Positions 30,101 through 42,100 of a DNA stretch of 64,000 bases are shown piece by piece. This DNA is from Lichenostomus cassidix (taxonomy: Eukaryota > Chordata > Aves > Passeriformes > Meliphagidae), in the NCBI GenBank assembly GCA_008360975.2, contig CM039182.1, positions 90,789,405 through 90,853,404 on the forward strand. The letters are read 5' to 3'. Both the position numbers and the translations under genes were made by a program. Below the pieces are notes generated by a model. The model ran no database searches and was not told the origin of the DNA. It was given only the letters and a program-made list of their open reading frames with translations. Position 1 is the first letter of the stretch. The number at the start of each line of letters is the position of its first letter.

Positions 30101-33100
30101 GTTTATAAAGAAGGTTATATAGCTCAGTAGTCACAGATACCATTCTCATTCCTTTTTGAGAAGGCTACCTGAAAAATTAAATTTTAAAGTGAAAAATAAA
30201 TTCTAGACAGCAATTCGAAGTTTACCAACTACAAATTACTGGTTTATACTGTTAATATCGTACTTACATCTACCACCAGTACTGACAATCCATTTTAAGA
30301 CTACAAATCACGACTGTAAAAGGCAAATCATTGAAAAAAGAGGCCCAAGTTTTTTTAACATTAAGAAAAAACCTCAGCACCACCACCATCCCCCTCCAAG
30401 GTCAGATCCTTGGTACAGCTAATCTGTATCAAAGATTTAGTCTGGAAAAAATCAGAGAAATTCCAAGGAAAGACAGAAACTAAGTACAATTTGTTGACAA
30501 ACTAGCAAAATAAACACAAAGCTCACTAGCAAATGTTCCTGAAAACTGTAAGTTATTTTTAGATACGTGTCTCAAAAGCTAAAGAACTGCTGAAATGCTC
30601 CTCAATTCCACATTGTTATATAAATTTTTATTTTTAAAAATATCTGTGTTTGGAGTTTGTTTTGTGGCATTCAGATGGCTTTTGTAAACTTGAAAAGTTT
30701 CTATATGCTGTGTGGTTAAGTCTTTACTTCAAGAGATTAGAAAAGGACTTCACAGTTAAACAGTGTAGTTGACTTTACATTTACAGTTGAACTTCAGGTT
30801 CTGACAGTCTGGTTGATGTTGTCTTGTTCATGAACCGTGAGTGAATAAACAAGGCAATCCCTTTAGCTCTTTTACAGCCTAACTTTTTGTTTATTCTATA
30901 CACATTTCCTGAAAGCATGAAAACATATTTAGACTGTACACTGCAATATACTGTTGGTCTGACGGCAGACAAGGATCAGATTAATCACTTCAGATTTAAG
31001 ATTCCTAAATTTAAACTCTAAGTGAGAGTTAGGGCATAAATTAAGCTGTCTTCAACATGGACAGACAAATACGAGTCCTGATTTTCAAACAGAATGAGCA
31101 TCTCCACTTTCTAATTAATAAGCTAAGGAGATTTGTGGGTGCTCCCCACATTTGCAAAATACTTTGTGCACACAAAAATCCTGCGCCATTAAATGAAGAT
31201 GCATTCTAACAAGGAGGAAAATTTATGGAGATCTACTGTAAATGACTTCTTCTTGGGAAAAGTTTGCATGCACCTACGTTGTGGACCATAAAACAGAGCG
31301 CAGAGTGCCTTAAAGTGATGCTGTTCTGTTGGAAATGTTGAATGTCTTCATCAAGTGGACAGACTGAATGCCAGGGTGTTAAAGTTAATTTCTCTCGTCA
31401 ACATATTTGCAATTTTTTTTTCTGTATCTTGCTGTTATTGTTATTACTGTCAGCTCCTACAGTGAATGCAACACAATGTAAACCACAAATACTGCTTTGT
31501 TCTCATAGCTCGGTACTTACCTAAGTAGTGGACAACCATATTCTGCTGGATAAAGATTGACAGCTCATTGGAATCAAGCAACTGCGAAAAGCAAGACTAA
31601 CATTTCCACTTCCTAGTAAATGCATTTTGGCTACTGGTCCAAAATTAACTTCCAGAGAACACTAGCATGAATATAAATACCATTATTTTAACTTCTTTAA
31701 TATCTGGAAATACTACTTTTAGGGCAAAGAGTTAGAAATGTCTTTATCAACTCTAGCACACTCAGTTTAGGAGGGTACCTTTGCTTTTGCAAGCCGTTCT
31801 ATATTTTCAGTGGGGTCAGAGCCCACTGATAAAAGGCACATCAAAGGTGTTCGACAGTCACTTTCTGTCCACATGGCTTCTATTTCAAGAACAAATCCTT
31901 CAGCATATTTCCCTCCAAGAGATTCTGCAATGTAGTGCCGAGCCTGGGGAAAAAAAAAAAGTTACCAGAAAAATATGTATATCTTTACTTTTTAAATTTA
32001 GCATTAATCTGAGATGTGGAAGCTACCAATGCCTACAGTGGAAGGCGATGACTGTTTAAACTTCCATTTTCAACTCTGGTGTAACAAAAGTTGCAGTCCA
32101 GGAGACAACCATTGAACTTCTCAGACAGCAAGTTTCAAACAAAGAAGAGAAAGAATTCTGCTCACACAACAGCCATGCTGGAAGTACTGCTGCTAGAAGA
32201 TGCAAAACTGAATTTTTTAAAGAACTGGAAAAAAATCCATGCAGAAAAAGTCCAGTGTCGGCTCTGAGGACAGACCAGCTATTGCCCCTAAATAACTTCC
32301 TGCTAAAACTTGGTAGATAGCAAAAAAAAAGAGCTTAGGGCAATTAGATCCAGGGGTTTAACTCCAGGTTCTACTACAATCTCTTAGTGCAAAGGAGAAA
32401 TTCCCACCAGCTATATAGTCAAGACGTGAAAATCACACTGATGTTTACCGGCAAAAATATCAAAATCAAACGATAAAAAAACACCATCTTTGGCAAAGGA
32501 TGAAGTACAACATAAAATTTCACATTAAGCCACTTATCATAGCAGAACTTAGTGATAATTTAGCATTTACTTAGCATCAGCTCAGCTCAACTGAGAAAAA
32601 CCTTAAAACCTATGAAATGCAGTTTTACCCAAAAGTTCCAGGAAAAGAGAATTAGAAAAAGAGAGAAAGACAAAGACACAGAAGGAGAGAAAAGATCAAG
32701 AAAAACACACACAGAGCTCCCACCTCCTAGGATTCTAGCGGGGGCAGGACAGGAACTCCGTGAACAGTTCTAGGCTGTGACCATGTGCTGCCCTCATGCT
32801 CTGCCCTTTAAGCCCCATGGCCTTCATGTGCTGCCCCTTTGGTGGGACAGCTGGCGGCTCGGCCAGTCGGGGCCCAGGTGACGATGGCCACCGCAAGAGT
32901 CCATGACTGATATGGAGCTCAGCCAGGCCTTGGGGGGGCAATGGAGGGCAGAGCAGGGCGATAAAGGCCTAACCATTAGCAAACCCCACCCACAGCTAGC
33001 AGCAGTATGCCTGAAGCTTGAGGCTCTTTACATGTTCCAAGCCTAACCCTAGCCCTTGACCACCAGGGCAGCTTGACAAAGCAGAAATTGCACCCCCGTG

Positions 33101-36100
33101 GGGAGACCAGCTGAAAATCTGCAAGAGCAAAAAAGCTGGGGCCTTGCAAAAATCATCTAGGCATGCCTTGGCCAGTGACAGCGTGCCTGGAGATTCCGGG
33201 TCTTTAAATCTCTGACACCGTAGCATAGGTGGAACCCTACCCCTAGGCTTGCATATTAAAATGAAAACAACACCATGACACTCCAGCTCGGAAAGATGAA
33301 TGAACAACGTTGGGGCCCTACTGTAACGCCCCAGGGAGACTAGTGCCAGTGTGCCTGGAGCTCGAGGCCCTTTAGATCTCTCAACCCTAACCCTAGACCC
33401 AATCGTCCAGGAGAGCATTTCCTTGGTGCCAAAGCACCAACCCCTTCAGGAGTCCAGATCAGAAAATTGTAGAAGCAGCAATATGTGGGCCCAGCCACAA
33501 TGGCCTTGGCAGGCCCTTTCGAGCGCCGACTTCCATGGATCTCAAAACTCTTTATATCTCTCAACCCTAACCTTAAGCTCTGATCCTCATTGCAGATGGA
33601 CTCTGAGGCTGAGATGGCCACACCTTTTGGGTTTTCAGATCAGAAATATGCATTAGAGGCTATGTTTGGGCCTTGCCACAATGGCCTTTTGAGGCCCTTT
33701 CCAGCTCCAATGTTTCTGGATGTAGAGGTTTTTTAGGTCTCTTAGCCCTAACGCTTGCCCTTGGCCCCAATGCCTGGTAGTCCGTCGGGCCAAGGCACCC
33801 ACTCCTCTGAGTGTCCAGATCAGAAAAGTGTAGGAGCAGCAATTTTGGGGCCTTGCTGAGTTCATCTTGGCATGTCTTTTCTAGTGCCATTGTTCCTTGA
33901 ACTTCAGGCTCTTTAGATCTCTCAAGGTTTACCCAAGCGCCTCACGGCTGTTTGGCACTTGGCCAGATGTGTGAATCATCATAGGTGGTACAAATGAAAA
34001 AGTTTGCAGTTGGCATTTGAGGCACGTGTTGCAGCCTGGACACTTAGATCCAGGGGTTTAAATCTACATTCGATTGCCCTCTCTTTGCCCAAAATAAAAA
34101 ATCCCCACCAGACATAGTTAAGGGGTGAAAACCTGGCTTAAGTTTACTGGCAAAAATGTCAAAACCACCGTTTCAAAAAACAACCATCTTTGCCAAAGAG
34201 TGAAATACAACATCGAATTCAACATTAAGCCACTTATCATAGCAGTACTTAATGTTAATTTAGCATTTACTTAGCATCAACTCAGCCCAACTGAGAAAAC
34301 CCTTGAAACTTATGAAATGCAATTTTTGCCACAACTTCCAGGAAAAGAGAATTAGGAAAAGAAAGAGAGACAGAGAGAAAGACACAGAAGGAGAGAAAAG
34401 ATCAAGAAAAACACACACAGAGCTCCCACCTCCTAGGATTCTAGCGGGGGCAGGACAGGAACTCCAGGAACAGTTCTAGGCTGTGACCATGTGCTGCCCT
34501 CATGCTCTGCCCTTTAAGCCCCATTGCCTTCATGTGCTGCCCCTTTGGTGGGACAGCTGGCGGCTCGGCCAGTCGGGGCCCAGGTGACAATGGCCACCGC
34601 AAGAGTCCATGACTAATATGGAGCTCAGCCAGGCCTTGGGGCAGCTCTTGTGGGCAGAGCAGGGCTCCTTGGCAGGAGCCTTATATGCGTTTTTCTAGAT
34701 CTCTTCTCTCCTTCTGTGTCTTTCTCTCTGCCTCTCTTTCTTTTCCTAATCTCTTTTCCCGGAATTTTTGGGTAACAGCATTTCATAAGTTTCAACATTT
34801 TTCCCAGTTGGGCTGAGTTGATGCTCAGTAAATGCTAAATTAACGCTAAGTACTGCCATGATAAATGACTTAATGTTGAATTCTGTGTTGTACATCATCC
34901 TTTGCCAAAGATGGTTATTCTTTGATTGTTTGATTCTGACATTTTTGCCGGTAAACGTAAGTGTGATTTTCACCTCTTAACTATATCTGGTAGGGATTTC
35001 CCCTTTGCACTAAGAGATAGCAACAGAATGTGGAGATAAATCCCTGGATCTAAGTGTCCTAAACTCCTGTACTTCTCTCCTACTTGCTTACTGAAGAGTA
35101 TAAAATGAAAAAGGATGGAGGGAGCCTTGTTTAAAATGGGGTCCATGAAAAAAATGGTGTTTCCTAAATACAACACTGACGCTATCGCAGCATGTAACCT
35201 GTAAGTTGAGATATGCTGCAAAGAAAAACTACTACTTTCCAATATAAAAAATAAAATGAAATAAAAAAATGAAATAAAATAAAATGAAATAAATGAAAAT
35301 AAATAAGTGAAGAGAGGATACTCATAGTCTATGAGAAGAGAAACTGCTCTATGAGAAGAGAAACTGCTCATCTATTGCACTTTTTTTAATGACATTTGCC
35401 ACAGAGTGGCAAATCATTACTTCCTCAGTTCTCAGGGTAAGTAACAGTTTATCTGCTGCTTTAGTGCACCTGTCATAAAAGTAAATTGTTGTCTTTCTAC
35501 CTCTTCTGTGAAGAAGTAAGGGGATGTATCTTTTGATTCACCATAGAAATTCAACTTCTTTACAGGTTTCATTACTCGACTTTTAAAGTGCCACACAAAA
35601 AGAATTGTATTCTTGCAGCTACAACAGAATCTATTTCATGCTCTGCTTCCTAGTTCATTGCAATTAAATAAATAAGTATTTTCACATATTTTTTATGAGC
35701 ATTTCAATATCTGATTTTTCAAAATAGCTCATTCTGCAACAAATATTATGGTAACAAGAAATTCAGAGAACATAAATTTGGAACTAGCAGTTCTAGAGAT
35801 GTCACATGGCATAACCATTGTACGAAGGAGTATCTTACCTGGGCAACGGTGTGATCAGGGCACCAGCTACGGACAAGGAGCAGTTTATGGAATTGATCCA
35901 GCAAGTTGTCATACCCATCAGGAATAACAGCTTTTTCAGGAGCTTCTTCATCAAACCAAGATTTCCAAGACTTCTCATTCTTAACAATTTGCACCAGAAG
36001 TTGATTGAAAGGGTACAAGCTAGATAACTGCACAAGATTGAGCCATGTCATGTCAAGGATCCACTTTTTTGGTTTTGGTTCCACAGAATTCATATCCAAG

Positions 36101-39100
36101 CTGGAACCTCCTGCAAAGCGAAAAGTATTATAGAGGAAAACAAACATTGTTAAACAGAAAAATTATAAGCAATAAAAACCCCCATATTTATATAATTCAG
36201 GGAACAATATTTTATGTAAACCAGGATATGGATACCTAGAATTTGCATGGAAGAAACACTTAGCAAAGACCTAATTGGGAAGTGGTCTCAGTTCCTCCCA
36301 AAGCTGATGGCCCAGTAATTTTTGTGCTGCTTCTACTCCATCTGTAGAGTTGGAACAAAATGTGACTACCTAAAAGGATACTCAAACCCAGTTCTTCAGA
36401 CCATGAAAGGACCTACGCTTAGTACAGCCTCCTTTCATCTATACTAAAGAATAAGAAAGCATGTGGTGCATTCATTTCCAGGACTGTGCAACATCAACAG
36501 CTCTTAGCTCAACCACCACTCAGCCTCATGCCCATTTGCACACCCAGCACAGCTGAGCCACAGCTGAGCAACAAGTCAGTGTTTGCCAAACTGAAATATT
36601 TGGATGCCAAGCACATGACTGTACTTGTCTTTGTACCAGATTACATTTATCTTATCTTGGAGACAGTGAGGTCAACCCCCATCAAATTTTATAAACTGTA
36701 CTAAATTATTTTTTGTCATTGTGTCTGAGTAGTGACATACAGTGGTGACATAATGCAATGCAATATAGAAGTGTTTTACAATTTTTTGTGCTGATGCTTA
36801 AGTCTGGTACAGTATTCACATGCCTGCTCAGCAGCCATCAAGAGAGCTTTTGCTGATTGCCTAAAATCTCACATAGATATGTGGCAACTTGAAAAAGAGG
36901 CAGACAGTAGAGACTATAGGTTTTCTTACAAAGTAATGGTCTTATTTTTTTCTTGTTTTTCAATGTATAACAGTTAAAATAATCCTCATCTAAGCATTAT
37001 TTTGATAACAAATAATCTATATAGGTCTTGTTTTAGAAAATTTGCCTCTTAATTCCTTCTTGGGCTATATATGCTTTCATTGACCAGTTAAAAACCAGTA
37101 GATCCACAGGATATAACACCTTGTTAATGCAAGTACTGCAAAATCTGAATTTGGCAGTTCACAGACTTATGTAAACAGGAACATTTTTACAGAAATTACC
37201 TTTGATCAGCGTCTCAAACTCAGTGTGTGAAATTTTCTTGGCTTGCAAGTCAATCTTCAATGCCAGAATCAATGTGAACAGGAACCTCTGATTTTCATAC
37301 AGCCCTCGAATTGTGTACTTGAAGACTTCATAGGTGAGATGCTCAATTATATAAACTACCCTTTTTGCTGTCATCTGAGATTTCTGAGATCTTTCCACTG
37401 ATAGGTCAAAAATCCTGAGGAACTGCCGTAAGGATGTTTGGTACATGACATTAACCAAGCTCATTTCCACAATTAGGAAATAAAGGATGCTACCACGACT
37501 TGCAACGGGCCGATACTCTTCACGTGCAGTATTGATTTTCACCTCTGTCTCCATTGCTGTGTTTAGTTTTTCACTGACCTTAGAATCAATGGAAAAGACT
37601 ATGAGGATTAAGTTGTATTACTTTTGATTTATACTACACAAACAAAATGAAAAGGTGTTGATTAAGATCACAAGAGTATTTTTAGTCGAGCTTTGCTTCC
37701 CTCTGCTAGTGTTTCAACACAGACATTGGGTCTTCATGTGTTCCAACTCCTGTCACAATGGGATTTGATTCAAACTTACACTTGCAAAATATGTCTGGAA
37801 TATAGAACAGTATCCAGGTAGCAGTTTAATTCTGCAACTTTTTATGAAGAAAAAAATATAGTGTTTCTACTATTTATTTGTTAAGGAGTCAGATATTATA
37901 TAGTGGCTTGGAATGGAAAAAAATAAAACAGGAATGAAAATCTGTATATATATAAAATCTTTAAAGTACAATAACAAAATATATCTGCAGTACATTCAAA
38001 ATTCACCTCTTCTGCTGTTGTTTTAGTGATCCTTAAGACTTCTATCAGAGACTCATCTTCAACCAATGAGCCTTCGGTACTGGTCAGACGGCAGAGCAGA
38101 TTATCTTCAAGCTCCTGCATTTTCCTCTTGTTGGATGTCACTTGTTCCATCAGTTTGATTCTTTCTGCTTCCAGTTCCTGTATTCAAGAAGTTTGCCTTA
38201 GAATATTTAACATCAATTAAAAGAAAGATTTGTATAAAGACAGAGAAAACATGTGATTTCATGCATGTTAGATTTGGGACTTTGTTGCCTTTTCCATAAA
38301 ATACAGAAACATTACTCAATATTTCTGTACTAAAATAATTTGCATGAATACTGAATATATATATAATAATTTATATGTACACTGTATTTATTTGATTAAT
38401 GCAGCATAAATGCTGGAGAATGAAAATGTCAGAATTACCAGGAAAAGCTTCCTCATAGTAAGGTGTGCAAACCACTAAATATAGTTTCCAATGGGAAGTG
38501 ATAAAAGCCACATTACATTGAGTACTTAAAATTAAATCAGATAAAGGACTGAAAGGTGCTTTGTATGGATGGATTTTACACTGTGAGCAAAGTTGACTGG
38601 ATGACCTTTTCAATTTCTAATTTCTACAATTCTGTGACTTTGAAAGATACAATCCTCTACTGCTTATAAAACAAGAAATGCTACAATTATTACCTATGTC
38701 ATTTGGATTTTTTGTGCCCTTTCTACAAGGCAGAAAATGACAAGGGAACAAAGGCAGACGAGTCAACACAACGCCAAGTGAAATGAGGCATCTATACTGC
38801 ACAGTCTACACAGCTCAGCTTGCTGGCTGCCTTTATTTAATCAATCAAGTCAACCTTCCTATAAGAAAAGGGTAGTTAATAATAGTCTACCTACACCTAT
38901 GGCTTCCATTTATTTTCATTTTTGTCAACATGTCAAGCTAGAGAAAAAGGAGATGTACAGAGTTATACAGTACAGGAGGTTCTCCTGTATTTCAGAGAAG
39001 TGACAAACTTTTTATTTTCACAAACTTCTCATTTGGAAGCCTGTTTTAAATATATTCTAGGGCTGTAAAATGTAGCTCTGTGGAAGCTATAAGTGACTGC

Positions 39101-42100
39101 ATCCCAAAAAAGGGGAATGACTTAAGCATCAGTCATCCAGTTTTCTGCATTTACTCCTCTTTCTATATCATTACCACAAAAAAAGATTAGAATTACACAA
39201 AAGGAATACTTCTACAAAACACTCAAACATACATTTAACTACATGCTTAAATTCCATGTAAGGATGCACTTTGTTTAAGACCAGACACTTTACCCATACC
39301 ATTTTTAAGGCTGTAAAAGGTATCTTTCAGAAAATTAGCAAATTTACCAGATGCAAGTTTTTTGTTTGCAAGAGAACTTCACAACCATATTTGTAACATA
39401 AAAAATACCTGTTCTGAACACAAATAGTGGCAGTAACTTCATCATCAAAGTACAAAAATATGCTGATCTTTTTCATATATTTACAGGATCAATTTATAAA
39501 GCTGAAAAGAATAAACACTTCTTTGATCCTATTTCATTGATCACTAGAGCAATCTTTAAGAATGTCTTCGTTCCTTTCATCTATTACTTTAGCTCAGCAA
39601 TCACAAAGTTGTCTCTTTGTAATAGAAAACCTGTTCTTCAGAATCTCATCTCTGTTCATGTTCTGTCTTTTCTTTGAACTAAATTTTTCAGAAGCCCATT
39701 GGCTCTGACTATCTACATCACAACATTAATCTCTGACTGAGACAGAAGAGACTGAGCAACCAAGATGTCTTCATATCTGCCAAGAGCAGTTTAATAAATG
39801 TTGATCAGCTGCAACCATGTCCTGGTGCAGCAAGTAGTGCTCATACTAATCAGGTTCCCTTGCAGCTCTCTTCAGCTGATGTACAGAACTGGTGGAATAT
39901 TTTTCAGTGACTCTATTTTTTACCCAAAATTCAGTCTAGATGTTGCTACATACATTCAATATGAATTCTCTAACAGTTCTGTCCAGGAAAAAAGAAGCCT
40001 ACTGAACAAGGGTATCTTGTGGGAAGAAGAGTTTTATATGTAGGTCATGAGAAACATATTTCACTTCAATCTTGATTTAGACCTCTCCCTCCCTTCAAAG
40101 GTTATTCAGGATACTCCCATTCACTCCTGCTGATGCTGTTCAATTTTGCCTACAAAAACATACATCTACTGGAGTAAAGATTAAAAGTTTTAAATCCACA
40201 GCATTTGTCCCACCCTTTTTTCCCTCAATACCTGCTGTTACAGTTTTCTGTTTATCATGGAACAATTCACAGGAAGTTTGTGCATTACAATGACTTTCCA
40301 GCCTCTGTTTGTGAATGTCAGACTGAAGGAAGGGCACTTAAACACCAGTCCTTCCTTCAGTAAAGGCTCATTCTGAGCAAAGTGGAAGGGTGCTGGCTGG
40401 AGAAAATGACAGCACCACTAAAGAACACTGGTTAGAACATGCTTTGGGGAAGTCAGAGGAATGAATTCCCTTAGGTAGGGAACTCTTCTCGCATGAGCAA
40501 ACCTACCTGAGCTACTTACCAAAAGCAGCAGCTCTGCTAATTCAAACCTTAATTTTTTTCTCTCACGTGAGAGGATTTTCTTCCTTATAATAACTTCCAC
40601 ATAATCAATGCAAATTTTATTAAGAGTAGAATCAAGTCAGTGTTCAGGGCTCCTTAAGAATCTTTTATCTCCTTGCATACTAGAGCCTGGCTGGCAAAAG
40701 TAGTTCAAGTTCATAGGCATTTTTTCATGTAATTCAAATTAAGTTTAAAAAGGAATTCAGAAATAAAAGAGATTTCTGACTGAACAAGAAGCCCTTCCCA
40801 TATATGAAGGAATAAAGTTGTTTTATGTATGTCATATATATGCCTGTGATGTATTTTTAATGAATCATTTTCTTTCTTCTCTTTCCAAGGCCATATCTTA
40901 AATATTTAGGTTCCCCCATCCAATTAAAAAACAGCTCCACATTGTCTTTCAGCAAATGCACAACCTTTAAACTTTCATTCACGTTTTTGTTCTTGCACTT
41001 GATTTCAACCAAGCCATTGGTTGAAATATGTATGGACTCCTGGTGCAGATACTGAACAAGCCTCCCCTCTATACAAATACCGTAAGATTGGATACCTTTT
41101 TTTCTGTGAGGATGACACGGCCAAGGAGCTGATCTTCCAGCCCTTTCACAGTAACTGTAAAGTCAATCACAGTTGTTCTTGCACTGATTTCTGGAGTATA
41201 AACAGGATTAGCCACTTTTGTTGTCATATAGAGGGCAAACCCCTTAGTCAGATCGACCTCCTTGTCACCTACTTTCACCTGAAAATGAACCACATTTCTC
41301 AATTTTCAAAAGCTGAATTCAAAAAACTGTTATTTTATCCAATGAAAAATGTATGAACTTTTTTTTACATTTTCATTTACACTTTTTAAACTTTCTGCTT
41401 AATGGTAAAAAGCTCCTCAAACAACCCCATGAGTTCACTACTCATTTTCTAATCATTTTAAAGGTACAAATCATGTCAGTATTCAGACTACCTGATACCC
41501 AACATCTGACCTATTGGGTTTTAATTTCATGTCTACAATTCATCTTACTTTGTATGCTGAACCAGATTTTATGAAATTTTTTTCCAAGATGTTATCTAGA
41601 GCAGGATCAAGCTCCTCTCCAATGTCTTCAATTAACAAAGGTCGGCCAAGGGACAAGCAGTCCTCTATATGGTTTCTGAAGAATTTGTGGTTCAGAGCTG
41701 TAACCTAGGAAGATTGAGTCACCATACAGCATGCATTTGAAAGCACATAGAAAACAGCATAAAATCTATTGCAGCTTTAAAAAATTATACTCATCCTGGG
41801 ATATCTACACAAATGATTACATTTTAGGGACTGACACTTGCCAGTGCTGACATGAATGAAAGTTTTGCTTTAATCTTAACAGAACAGGCGATCACATTCA
41901 CATTTCTTTATTGTTATCTATTTACTTATTTATCTGCTATCTAATCACTATAATATCTTAATATCCCCTAAATATTACTAGATTTGTGCTTAGAACACCA
42001 ACGTGAAGTAAGGAAATATTTATGGAATTCAGAAAGGGAACCAGTGTTACATACGAGGCCTGATCTGACATCAGACGTTCAATTTCCAGTTCAGTTCCAC

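Larger units (their letters stand above)
28026..31778 (-). other. Intron 13
   Basis: 3,753 bases. Contains an A-rich tract at 29927-29968 and a 17-base direct repeat (28792-28808 and 28814-28830). No mobile element is recognised with confidence. Confidence 0.86.
32347..35059. mobile_element. Composite foldback-like element with three related modules
   Basis: A module beginning GATCCAGGGGTTTA appears as copy A (32347-32960), direct copy A' (34038-34680) and inverted partial copy A'' (34700-35059). A' and A'' share the exact 14-base end GGACACTTAGATCC (34038-34051) and its reverse complement (35046-35059). Between A and A' lies an array of about 178-base repeats. No transposase, reverse transcriptase or gag-like frame is evident. 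It could be a non-autonomous DNA element with long inverted ends, or an LTR-type element (A and A' as LTRs) with a nested inversion. The family is not one I can name. Confidence 0.7.
31944..35838 (-). other. Intron 12
   Basis: 3,895 bases, dominated by the composite foldback-like element at 32347-35059. To its right lie an A-rich AAATAAAATG-type tract (35244-35308) and a perfect 20-base tandem duplication (35329-35368). The element's centre is clearly more GC-rich than the rest of the window. Confidence 0.88.

Noticed and set aside
32996..33418. A 140-residue minus-strand frame, plus others at 33340-33621 and 33653-33865
   Set aside because: They are translations of the 178-base tandem array. 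The repeating peptide follows the DNA period and frames change between units.
33000..33960. CCCTAA words taken as interstitial telomere sequence
   Set aside because: Only two or so CCCTAA-like words occur per unit, not a telomeric array.
34970..35371. A 133-residue minus-strand frame rich in Phe and Tyr
   Set aside because: Its composition comes from the A-rich tract and module A''.
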